Shown here piece after piece: positions 1-5,374 of a DNA stretch of 7,253 nt (the stretch's first letter is position 1; every line of letters begins with the position of its first letter). Under the pieces are notes generated by a model. It did not search any database. It was not told where the DNA came from and saw only the letters and a list, made by a program, of their open reading frames with translations. The DNA is from Deltaproteobacteria bacterium. GTDB taxonomy: Bacteria; Desulfobacterota; GWC2-55-46. The position numbers and the translations under genes were made by a program. The DNA lies in the NCBI GenBank assembly GCA_030646655.1, contig JAUSLB010000078.1:1-7253 (forward strand), in the 5' to 3' direction.

Positions 1-6
1 TTTAAT

Positions 7-95
7 CCCTCACTGAGGGTTCAATTCCCCGAAGCTTGCTTCGAGACTTTTTCAGCATAGGGGTCTTCGATACCTCGCAGTTTGCTGCGGGGAGG
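7..95. repeat. Cluster of REP-like short hairpins
   Basis: Three short palindromes lie in a row. The first is at 7-19 (CCCTCA/TGAGGG around one base, followed by TTCAATT). The second is at 27-47 (CGAAGC 30-35 with GCTTCG 38-43). The third is at 73-95 (8-bp stem 73-80 with 85-92, one G-U pair, loop TTTG, followed by GTTCATT). A related hairpin occurs at 4852-4871. The pattern of a C-rich arm, a TTG- or CTG-type loop, a G-rich arm and then TTCA(A/T)T resembles REP-type intergenic repeats. The cluster lies downstream of the PIN/TRAM gene, where such repeats often sit. No transposase is visible. The second and third copies could also act as weak transcription barriers, but no U-tract follows them on the minus strand. 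Confidence 0.55.
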
Positions 96-140
96 TTCAT
101 TAGAATTAAGGCTTCTTGAAAAGGATTTTTTGAGGTTTTA

Positions 141-1151
141 CTACTGGTAAACCGGCCTCTTAAGGTCTTCCTTCACCTTGGAGAATATCATCCGGCCGCC
201 TGTCGTCTGCAATACGCTCGTGATCGAGACATCGATCGATTTGCCGAGGTGCTCTCTGGCGTTGTCGATCACGACCATCGTGCCGTCCTCGAGGTAGCCC
301 ACGCCCTGGCCGTGCTCCTTGCCTTCCTTCAATACGAGTATGTTCATGACCTCTCCGGGCAGCACCACGGGCTTCATTGCCGTGGCGAGCTTGTTGAGGT
401 TAAGGACATTCACGCCGTGGAGCTCGGCGACCTTGTTTAAGTTGGCGTCGTTCGTTACGATCTTTCCGTGAAGCTCCTTGGCAAGGGCGACCAATTTGCT
501 GTCGACCTCTCTTATGTCAGGGAAGTCGCGCTCCGTTATCGAGACATCGACCTTCTTGCTCGACTGGATGCTCTTTAGCACGTCGAGCCCCCGCTTGCCC
601 CGCGCCCTTTTGACAGGGTCGGGAGAGTCGGCTATGTACTGGAGCTCCTGCAAGACGAACTGGGGCACGATGAGCTCGCCATCGAGAAACCCTGTCTCGC
701 AGACCTCCGCTATGCGGCCGTCGATAATCACGCTCGTGTCGATTATGAGCCCTGAGGACTTAGACTTGGCTTGGGAGGAAGGGCCCTTGAGGAAATCGCC
801 GTCGAACTCATCGCCCTTCTTCATGCCGATGCTCAATCCGAGGTATCCTATGACGCAGTTGGCCAGAAGGTATGCCGAGAGCTCCAGATACCTGTTGTCG
901 TTATTTATCATCAGGGGGTAGGTGAGGAGGTTTGCTACGATGAGGCCGGTAATGAGGCCGACAGCCCCGCCGGCTACGATCCTCAGGGGAGCTCTCTTTA
1001 CCCTTTCTTCAAAAATTAAGGCGAGGGCGGCTATGAGGAGCCCGCTTATAAAGCCGATATACGCGAACTTGCTTCCTGCTATCTGAAAGGTTATGAAGTA
1101 CCCGCTCGCGGAGGCAAACAACACAAGCAGGGAGCGCATTATTATGAACAC
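141..1151 (-). CDS. yacL: YacL-type PIN/TRAM domain integral membrane protein
   Basis: This 336-residue protein has three parts. Residues about 5-110 hold four hydrophobic segments (about 6-25, 29-46, 57-76, 92-110). Residues about 134-255 form a PIN nuclease-like domain with the acidic set D138, D144, E169, D217 and D235, in the motifs LIIDTSVIIDGR, VDSKL and TNDANLNK. Residues about 262-325 form a TRAM domain with GQGVGYLEDGTMVVID and LQTTGGRMIF. The order and length match the Bacillus YacL family, which is predicted to be a membrane-anchored RNase or RNA-binding protein; its substrate is not known. The GTG start at 1151 is chosen because GGGAGG (1160-1165) stands 8 nt upstream; an ATG at 1139 is the alternative. 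The gene follows carD by 15 bp and is surely cotranscribed. In many bacteria carD or yacL neighbours ispD, which could lie left of the window. Confidence 0.93.
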   Translation of the reverse strand: MFIIMRSLLVLFASASGYFITFQIAGSKFAYIGFISGLLIAALALIFEERVKRAPLRIVAGGAVGLITGLIVANLLTYPLMINNDNRYLELSAYLLANCVIGYLGLSIGMKKGDEFDGDFLKGPSSQAKSKSSGLIIDTSVIIDGRIAEVCETGFLDGELIVPQFVLQELQYIADSPDPVKRARGKRGLDVLKSIQSSKKVDVSITERDFPDIREVDSKLVALAKELHGKIVTNDANLNKVAELHGVNVLNLNKLATAMKPVVLPGEVMNILVLKEGKEHGQGVGYLEDGTMVVIDNAREHLGKSIDVSITSVLQTTGGRMIFSKVKEDLKRPVYQ

Positions 1152-1166
1152 CCGGTAAGCCTCCCT

Positions 1167-1673
1167 TCATCTTTGCATGATGCGGTAAAGCTCTTCTTCA
1201 ACCTTCTCCTCTTTGATGTTCTTCGCTATCGAGAGCTCTTTTACCAGCAGGTTCTTCGCGGTATCGAGCATCCTGCGCTCTCCGAAGGAAAGCTCCTTGT
1301 CGAATTTGAGCATGTAGAGGTCCCTTAATACCTTGGCGACCTCCATTACGCACCCGCTCTTTATCTTATCGGTATAGTCCCTGTAGCGCCTGTTCCATGT
1401 CTGGTTGTCGAGTATGATCTCTTTCCTGTTCTTTAATATCTCGTATATCTTGGGCACCATGGACTTTTTTACTACCTTCCTTAAGCCCACGTTCGAGGCG
1501 GTCTCTATGGGGATCATTATGGTGGCCTCGGTGTTGAGTATCTTAAGGATATAGAAGTTCTTACCGACGCCTAAGACGTCCCTGCACTCCACACCTACTA
1601 TCCTTCCTACGCCATGGGCTGGGTAAACGGCAAGCTCGCCTGTCTTAAACGACTGGATATTGGTTTTTGGCAT
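1167..1673 (-). CDS. carD: CarD/CdnL-family RNA polymerase-binding transcription regulator
   Basis: The 168-residue product has the two-part CarD/CdnL layout. An N-terminal RNA polymerase-interacting, Tudor-like domain lies at about 8-68 (FKTGELAVYPAHGVGRIVGV, then IMIPIETASNVGLRKVV). A helical C-terminal DNA-contacting domain lies at about 72-165, with QTWNRRYRDY (W93) and LSFGERRMLDTAKNLLVKEL. In mycobacterial and Thermus CarD a tryptophan in this region wedges into DNA at the upstream edge of the -10 element and stabilises the open complex; W93 is probably its equivalent. The length is typical of the stand-alone form without a fused extra domain. The ATG is preceded by AAGGAG at the short spacing of 3 nt. 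A promoter is visible at 1722-1751 and the PIN/TRAM gene follows in the same transcript. No terminator separates carD from the upstream lipoprotein gene, so read-through is possible. Confidence 0.95.
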   Translation of the reverse strand: MPKTNIQSFKTGELAVYPAHGVGRIVGVECRDVLGVGKNFYILKILNTEATIMIPIETASNVGLRKVVKKSMVPKIYEILKNRKEIILDNQTWNRRYRDYTDKIKSGCVMEVAKVLRDLYMLKFDKELSFGERRMLDTAKNLLVKELSIAKNIKEEKVEEELYRIMQR

Positions 1674-1721
1674 GAACTCCTTGTTTGAGGGAAGAGAAAG
1701 GTATACAATCCAGTATAGTAC

Positions 1722-1751
1722 TTTATATCATGGAACTGGAGCCATAGTCAA
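1722..1751 (-). promoter_or_regulatory. Sigma70-type promoter for carD
   Basis: On the minus strand TTGACT (1746-1751, five of six bases of the -35 consensus) is followed after 18 nt by TATAAA (1722-1727). With a 17-nt spacer the -10 would be ATATAA (1723-1728). Transcription would start near 1715, about 40 nt before the carD ATG. The 16 bp around the -35 (1742-1757) are identical to those of the TPR-gene promoter at 4298-4313. Confidence 0.6.
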
Positions 1752-1777
1752 ACAATTTAAAATGACGGTGAGAAGGT

Positions 1778-2410
1778 TCAGGGCAGGCCGTCTGCATTAA
1801 AAAAATCCGAATTAATCTCAGGGTTTATCTCGACGGATGAGTATCTGATGCTAAGGCCCTCCTTTCCGTTTTCTATGGAGATATTAAATGGGATGTGAGC
1901 GCCCCCGGCTATACGGTAATCCGACAAAGAAGCCGTAAACACAGGAGAGCCGTCTTTAATCCTCGTTATCTTCGTAATGTGCCCTTCGGCGTCGGTGGAT
2001 ACTATCTGCCCTTCTGCCCCGCCTCCGTTGACAGGCCCGGCCCCGAGGAGGAACGAGACGACTTCCTCTGCCTTGAACGGGTAAGGCAGTTCAGGGTCAT
2101 CCCAGCCGAAGCGGGAGGACTGCCCTCTTGAGAACATATACAGGCTCTCGCCGTCGCTTACGAGGAGGGCAAGGGTGTGGCTAAAGGGGCCGAGCACCTC
2201 TATCCTGAAAGACCCCGGGCTCTTGGCAATGATAACCGCCTTGCCGCTTAGAGGCACTGGCTTTTTAAGTTCGACTACGGCCTCAGCCCGTATCGAGGAG
2301 GGCTTGAGCTTTGCCGTCTCAGGCGGCAAAGGTAATGGAGCCGGAGCGAAGGCCGCGCAGCCGGAGACGAAGGCCGCGAGGAAAAGGCCGAAGGTCTTTT
2401 TAAGCCTCAC
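1778..2410 (-). CDS. LolB-like outer-membrane lipoprotein
   Basis: This 210-residue protein begins with a lipoprotein signal peptide: a KK-containing n-region, a hydrophobic stretch, and VSGC with C18 as the probable lipidated residue, followed by a proline-rich linker (21-32). The rest (about 38-205) is rich in beta-strand patterns such as LSGKAVIIAKSPGSFRIEVLGPFSHTLALLVSDGESLYMF and resembles the LolA/LolB fold and related domains such as DUF4292. LolB receives lipoproteins from LolA and inserts them into the outer membrane. Sequence similarity in this family is low, so that exact role is an inference. The context helps: in several proteobacteria, such as Pseudomonas, a TPR protein gene directly precedes lolB. 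The start is GTG, and its bases overlap the TGA stop of the TPR gene (GTGA), which suggests translational coupling; only a weak GAAGG stands upstream. Confidence 0.75.
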   Translation of the reverse strand: MRLKKTFGLFLAAFVSGCAAFAPAPLPLPPETAKLKPSSIRAEAVVELKKPVPLSGKAVIIAKSPGSFRIEVLGPFSHTLALLVSDGESLYMFSRGQSSRFGWDDPELPYPFKAEEVVSFLLGAGPVNGGGAEGQIVSTDAEGHITKITRIKDGSPVFTASLSDYRIAGGAHIPFNISIENGKEGLSIRYSSVEINPEINSDFFNADGLP

Positions 2411-4119
2411 GGGTTGCTGGCCTTCAATTCCTCGCGCAATTTTTCGAGCTTATCCTTAAGCTGGGCATTGCCGGGGTTTATCTTAAGGGCCGACTCGTAT
2501 GAGGAGAGCGCCTTCTGCTTTAAGTTATTCTTGATGTAGGCGTCCCCGAGGTGCTCTATCACCAGCGGGTCTTCGGGCAGGGCCCTGGCCGCCTTCTCAA
2601 GCTCAGCTACGGCCTTGTTGAACTCGCCCTTCTTGAAGTAAACCCACCCGAGGGAATCGAGTATGTGGCCGCTCTCAGGCTTCAGCTCCAGAGCCTTCTT
2701 TACAAGCTCCTCGGCCTCGTTGAGCCTTATCCCCTTCTCGGCGTAGGAGTAGCCTATGTAGTTAAGGGCGTTGGCGTGCCTGGGGTCAAGGGCGAGGACC
2801 TTGAACATCGCATCCATCACCTTTTCTTCCATCTGCGCCTCGTCATAGACGACGCCTAAGAGGAAGTAGAGCTCCGGGTCCTTCGGGTCGGCCTTGACCG
2901 CCCTCTCAAGGGTCTCTACGGCCTCCTGATATTTCTTCGCCTCCCTGTAGATGGTGGCAAGGAGGCGCAGGAGATCCGTATTGTCGCCCTTTATCTTTAT
3001 CGCGTCGCTAAGCTCCTTTATGGTGTTGTCGAGCCTGCCCTGACGCTCATAGATGTATGCGAGGTGGATTTTCGAGTCTATAAAGCTCGTGTCCTTCTCG
3101 GGGATCTTCTGGAACTCGCTCGCGGCCCTGATGAGATCCCCCTTCTCCTCGAAGGTCGTGCCGAGGTAGTACCTTACCCTGTGGAAGTCCGGGCTTATGA
3201 TAAGTATGTCGCTGAACTTCGTTATCGCGTCGTCATACCTCTTCTTCTCGAAGTATATGAGGGCGATCTTAACCATCGCGTCGAGCCTCGAATCGTCATT
3301 CTTCTCAAGCTCCCTGTACTGGGCAAGGGCCTCATCGAGCCTGTTCTGCTGTATGTAGAGCGTGCCGAGCCTGCTGAGGATGGCGGTATCGTTCGGCATT
3401 ATCTCGATGCCCTTTGTGTAAACAGCTATCGCCTTGTCGGTCTTCTTATCGAGCTCGTAGGTGACCCCGAGCTCGAAGTACGCGGCCCCGAAGTGCGGGT
3501 TTGCCGTAAGGGCCTTCTCGTAGTATCCGGCCGCAAGCGGGTAGTTGGACCTGTCGAACTCGACCTTGGCGAGGTAATAATAGGCCATGACAGAGTCCGG
3601 GTTTACCTTAAGGAGCTTATTAAGGACGTCTATCGCCTTGTCGTACTCCCTTATCTTGGCGTAGAGGGCGCCTAAGAGGATGTATGTCTTAAAGTTATCA
3701 GGGTCGAGCTCAATGGCCTTGCTGTAGCTCTCAGCGGCCTTATGCTCGTGCTTCAGTATCGAGTGCAGCTCCGCATGGGCGAGGTAGGTCTCCGCCCTCT
3801 TGGGGTCGAGCTCTATCGCCTTTTCAAGGTATTTCTCGGCGCTCTCGGTCTCGCCCACGGCCATGTAGGTCACCCCGATGTCGGCATGGAGCACGGCTGA
3901 CCTCGGGTCGAGCTCTATCGCCTTTTTGTATAATTCTATCGCGCCGGAGTTGTTGCCGCTTTTTTTAAGCATCTGGGCGGCGGTGAAGTAATAGTATGAG
4001 TCAGAGCTCTTCGTCCTTTTGACAGTGACCTTCGCCTCAGCCTTTAAGGAGAGCGCAGGAGAAAAAAAGCACAGGAAGAAAGCCGGGAAGATCAGGCTTT
4101 TTAAAAGTTTGTTTTTCAC
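2407..4119 (-). CDS. Secreted protein with about 15 tetratricopeptide repeats
   Basis: The 570-residue product starts with a signal peptide (KNKLLK, a hydrophobic run, then a likely signal peptidase I site after AEA at residue 29; no lipobox). Nearly all the rest is an unbroken series of about 15 TPR units of 34 residues, roughly residues 40-550, with the usual A/G-Y-A-L-P spacing; many units end in AIELDP-like helices. One unit near residue 450 is slightly longer (GYSYAEKGIRLNEAEELVKKAL) and is followed by ILDSLGWVYFKKGEFNKAVAELEKA, a pairing typical of TPR proteins encoded beside lolB. The superhelix probably scaffolds envelope proteins in the periplasm; the partner cannot be told from sequence. 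The start is GTG with GGAGG 4 nt upstream. A promoter lies about 160 bp upstream, and the lipoprotein gene overlaps the 3' end. Confidence 0.92.
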   Translation of the reverse strand: MKNKLLKSLIFPAFFLCFFSPALSLKAEAKVTVKRTKSSDSYYYFTAAQMLKKSGNNSGAIELYKKAIELDPRSAVLHADIGVTYMAVGETESAEKYLEKAIELDPKRAETYLAHAELHSILKHEHKAAESYSKAIELDPDNFKTYILLGALYAKIREYDKAIDVLNKLLKVNPDSVMAYYYLAKVEFDRSNYPLAAGYYEKALTANPHFGAAYFELGVTYELDKKTDKAIAVYTKGIEIMPNDTAILSRLGTLYIQQNRLDEALAQYRELEKNDDSRLDAMVKIALIYFEKKRYDDAITKFSDILIISPDFHRVRYYLGTTFEEKGDLIRAASEFQKIPEKDTSFIDSKIHLAYIYERQGRLDNTIKELSDAIKIKGDNTDLLRLLATIYREAKKYQEAVETLERAVKADPKDPELYFLLGVVYDEAQMEEKVMDAMFKVLALDPRHANALNYIGYSYAEKGIRLNEAEELVKKALELKPESGHILDSLGWVYFKKGEFNKAVAELEKAARALPEDPLVIEHLGDAYIKNNLKQKALSSYESALKINPGNAQLKDKLEKLREELKASNP

Positions 4120-4272
4120 AGCTCCTCCGAAACTCTGTTTTAAGCTAAGGCTGGGCCGTCGTCGCAGCCGGGGCCCGGGTTATGATGCGGACAGGCGGGT
4201 TTGCCGTAAGGTGCCGGCGGTTGAAGGGCGCTAAAACCCCTGAAATAGAGCTTCCCGAAGGCAAATTTTGCC
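4120..4272 (-). promoter_or_regulatory. Long, possibly structured 5' leader of the TPR-lipoprotein operon
   Basis: If transcription starts about 7 nt after the -10 at 4279-4284, the transcript carries about 150 untranslated nt. On the minus strand GTTTTAGC (4237-4230) can pair with GCTTAAAAC (4145-4137) with one bulged base, closing a GC-rich region. Inside are GCCG/CGGC around GCACCTTA, and two competing pairings, GGGCC/GGCCC and GGCTG/CAGCC, that interleave in pseudoknot order. The closing stem ends about 12 nt before the GGAGG ribosome site. This looks like a structured leader, but it matches no riboswitch class I know, and GC-rich DNA gives chance stems. No convincing small ORF is seen in it. 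Confidence 0.3.
4260..4272. promoter_or_regulatory. Palindrome at the predicted start of transcription (possible operator)
   Basis: GGCAAA and TTTGCC flank one central base, giving a perfect 13-bp palindrome. It lies just downstream of the -10 (4279-4284), covering roughly +1 to +13 of the predicted TPR-operon transcript. The place and symmetry would suit a repressor site; a short 5' hairpin in the RNA is the other reading. No matching regulator is encoded in the window. Confidence 0.25.
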
Positions 4273-4278
4273 GCCTCC

Positions 4279-4307
4279 ATGATAACACCGCCTGAAACCA
4301 TAGTCAA
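4279..4307 (-). promoter_or_regulatory. Sigma70-type promoter for the TPR-lipoprotein operon
   Basis: On the minus strand TTGACT (4302-4307) is followed after exactly 17 nt by TATCAT (4279-4284); each hexamer matches five of six consensus bases. Start of transcription is expected near 4272. The block AATTGTTTGACTATGG (4298-4313) recurs exactly at the carD promoter. Confidence 0.7.
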
Positions 4308-4405
4308 ACAATTAACGGCCCTTAAGCGTCAGCTTTCAGTGGAGGAGCGCCTGCTGAGCGGGAAGTTTCAGGGGGATAGGGCTTTTTTTGGGGGCCAAAA
4401 AGGCA

Positions 4406-4681
4406 TTAATTCCCGGCGTTCTTGCGCCTCTCGAGCCTGTCCCTCACCTCGACGGGCAGGTGGATCGACTCGATATCGAGGCCAGAGAGGATATCGCTTA
4501 AGACATCTATCTTCTCCTGAAGGGTCAAGCCCTTGTGGATGAGGATGCGCCTTTCGCCCCGGAGCATGAATAAGCCCCCGGGTGTTGCGACCTCGCCTTT
4601 ACGGAGGTCTTCGTAGCCGAGCTTTATGGAGAGCCTTTCGGCTGTCTCCTCGAGGATATTAAGATAGGCTTCGTTTTTCAT
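4406..4681 (-). CDS. Conserved-looking small protein of unknown function (91 aa)
   Basis: The frame is open from 4717, but the ATG at 4681 is preferred because AAGGA stands 11 nt before it and the twelve residues upstream look non-coding. The 91-residue product has no signal peptide, membrane segment or cysteine. An N-terminal helix (about 3-18, NEAYLNILEETAERLS) leads to a beta-like middle (GEVATPGGLFMLRGERRILIHKGL, about 29-52). Two helices follow: EKIDVLSDILSGLD (about 56-69) and LPVEVRDRLERRK (about 75-87). Small uncharacterised proteins with the same scheme, a glycine-rich GG-hydrophobic-x-GE turn, then a basic beta strand, EKI-x-hydrophobic-L, and LP-x-x-VR-x-x-hydrophobic-E near the end, are familiar from Desulfobacterota-type genomes. 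None has a function I know. The gene is read away from trxA, towards the TPR operon, which has its own promoter. Confidence 0.75.
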   Translation of the reverse strand: MKNEAYLNILEETAERLSIKLGYEDLRKGEVATPGGLFMLRGERRILIHKGLTLQEKIDVLSDILSGLDIESIHLPVEVRDRLERRKNAGN

Positions 4682-4748
4682 GGATGATATTTTCCTTATT
4701 TGGCATTTCCGTGTCAAGATAAAAGAGATGCGGGCCCCAATAAAGAGG

Positions 4749-4777
4749 TTGACACAGGCTGGCCGTTAGATTATATT
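4749..4777 (+). promoter_or_regulatory. Strong sigma70-type promoter for trxA
   Basis: A perfect -35 TTGACA (4749-4754) is followed after exactly 17 nt by TATATT (4772-4777), five of six bases of the -10 consensus. Start of transcription would be near 4784, giving a leader of about 120 nt that includes an AT-rich stretch and the hairpin at 4852-4871. The promoter sits in the divergent gap between the 91-residue gene and trxA. Confidence 0.75.
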
Positions 4778-4851
4778 TCAAACAAGGATTTAGATTTACT
4801 AAAAAAATCCTGAAATCTGAAATTAAAGCTGAAAACGCTTGCGCTCGCATT

Positions 4852-4871
4852 CCCCGCAGCCTGCTGTAGGG
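4852..4871. repeat. REP-like hairpin in the trxA leader
   Basis: CCCCGCAG (4852-4859) pairs with CTGTAGGG (4864-4871) around the loop CCTG, with one G-U pair and one mismatch, and ATTCAAT follows. It belongs to the same family as the hairpins at 7-95, most closely the one at 73-92. The mismatches suggest an old, decaying copy. It ends about 20 nt before the trxA ribosome-binding site and would be in the mRNA. Confidence 0.55.
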
Positions 4872-4903
4872 ATTCAATCCATAAGCCGAAAGGAGCAATA
4901 TAA

Positions 4904-5230
4904 ATGGCGGAAAATATCATACATGTCTCTGACTCCAATTTTGAGACGCTGGTGCTGAAATCCGAGGTGCCGGCCCTCGTGGACTTCTGGGCGAGTTGGT
5001 GCGCCCCGTGCAGGGCCATCGCGCCTATCGTGGATGAGATGGCGAACGAATACTCGGGCAGGATAAGGGTTACGAAGATGAATGTTGATGATAACCCGGC
5101 TACCCCGGGCAGGTACGGGGTCAGGGGCATCCCGACTTTAATCCTCTTTAAGGGCGGCAAGGTCATTGACCAGCTCGTAGGCGCCGTTCCCAAGAACCAG
5201 ATCAAGGAGCTTATTGAAAAAGGGCTTTAA
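4904..5230 (+). CDS. trxA: Thioredoxin with a WCAPC active site
   Basis: The 108-residue product has the length and all landmarks of a cytoplasmic thioredoxin: FWASWCAPCR with redox cysteines C33 and C36, a buried aspartate D27, K58, the cis-proline motif IPT (P77), FKGG (G85) and the late glycine G93. It reduces protein disulfides at the expense of thioredoxin reductase; class II ribonucleotide reductase, encoded downstream, is a classic client. The active site reads WCAPC rather than the usual WCGPC. This is a known minor variant in which alanine replaces glycine between the cysteines and may shift the redox potential slightly. There is no signal peptide. AAAGGAG ends 9 nt before the ATG. 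The gene has its own promoter (4749-4777) and a strong terminator (5255-5287), so it is probably monocistronic. Confidence 0.96.
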   Translation: MAENIIHVSDSNFETLVLKSEVPALVDFWASWCAPCRAIAPIVDEMANEYSGRIRVTKMNVDDNPATPGRYGVRGIPTLILFKGGKVIDQLVGAVPKNQIKELIEKGL

Positions 5231-5254
5231 TAAAAGCGTTTGAAGATTTTTCAT

Positions 5255-5287
5255 AAAGGGGCAAAAGACATTTTGTCCCTTTTTTTT
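5255..5287 (+). terminator. Rho-independent terminator after trxA
   Basis: A 12-bp stem (5255-5266 with 5271-5282, one G-U pair, no mismatch) closes the tetraloop GACA and runs into eight T residues (5280-5287). It starts 24 bp after the trxA stop codon. The A-rich left arm also gives it some activity potential on the other strand, but no gene enters from that side. Confidence 0.9.
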
Positions 5288-5304
5288 GCGCCTAAGCGTT
5301 TCCC

Positions 5305-5333
5305 TTGTAAAGAGCGGCGTTAGAAGTTAAAAT
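5305..5333 (+). promoter_or_regulatory. Probable sigma70 promoter for the TlpA-like gene
   Basis: TTGTAA (5305-5310, four of six bases of the -35) is followed after 17 nt by TAAAAT (5328-5333, five of six of the -10). Start of transcription would be near 5340, directly before the hairpin at 5343-5360. It lies just past the trxA terminator, where a new promoter is needed. Confidence 0.55.
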
Positions 5334-5342
5334 AATAAGGCT

Positions 5343-5360
5343 TATCAGGCCATCCTGATA
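5343..5360 (+). promoter_or_regulatory. Perfect hairpin at the 5' end of the TlpA-like mRNA
   Basis: TATCAGG (5343-5349) pairs perfectly with CCTGATA (5354-5360) around the loop CCAT. It begins about 3 nt after the predicted start of transcription and ends 3 nt before the AAAGG ribosome site (5364-5368). It may be a 5' stabilising stem or a protein-binding site at the promoter. There is no T-tract after it, so it is not a terminator. Confidence 0.4.
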
Positions 5361-5374
5361 GATAAAGGCTTGGG

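Noticed and set aside
478..921. Open frame on the plus strand opposite the PIN/TRAM gene
   Set aside because: It is antisense to a gene with clear PIN and TRAM motifs, has no ribosome site and gives a low-complexity S/T/P-rich translation.
3064..3675. 203-codon open frame on the plus strand opposite the TPR gene
   Set aside because: It arises from the codon bias of the TPR repeats on the other strand; its translation is Leu/Val/Arg/Glu-rich with no recognisable domain or start signal.
2440..4000. Recurrent short DNA similarities inside the TPR gene as tandem repeats
   Set aside because: They reflect protein-level 34-residue TPR units; the DNA copies have diverged and are not true nucleotide repeats.
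4137..4237. c-di-GMP (GEMM-I) riboswitch in the TPR leader
   Set aside because: GGCAAACC on the minus strand resembles the GEMM start, but the GNRA-capped hairpin and the GGGACGCAAAGCC segment that should follow are missing.
4381..4404. Terminator after the 91-residue gene
   Set aside because: TTTTTGG and CCAAAAA can pair on the minus strand around CCC, but the stem is AU-rich and no U-tract follows it.
4279..4542. Plus-strand open frame beginning MITPPETIVKQLTALKRQL
   Set aside because: The first part looks vaguely protein-like, but it overlaps the minus-strand TPR promoter and then runs antisense through the 91-residue gene, where the translation becomes Arg/Ser-rich.
4682..4730. Promoter of the 91-residue gene using TTGACA on the minus strand
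   Set aside because: The -35-like TTGACA is perfect but no acceptable -10 lies 16-18 nt downstream, and transcription would start at or beyond the start codon.
4771..5205. Minus-strand open frame opposite trxA
   Set aside because: It is a shadow of the thioredoxin gene with no ribosome site or recognisable motif.
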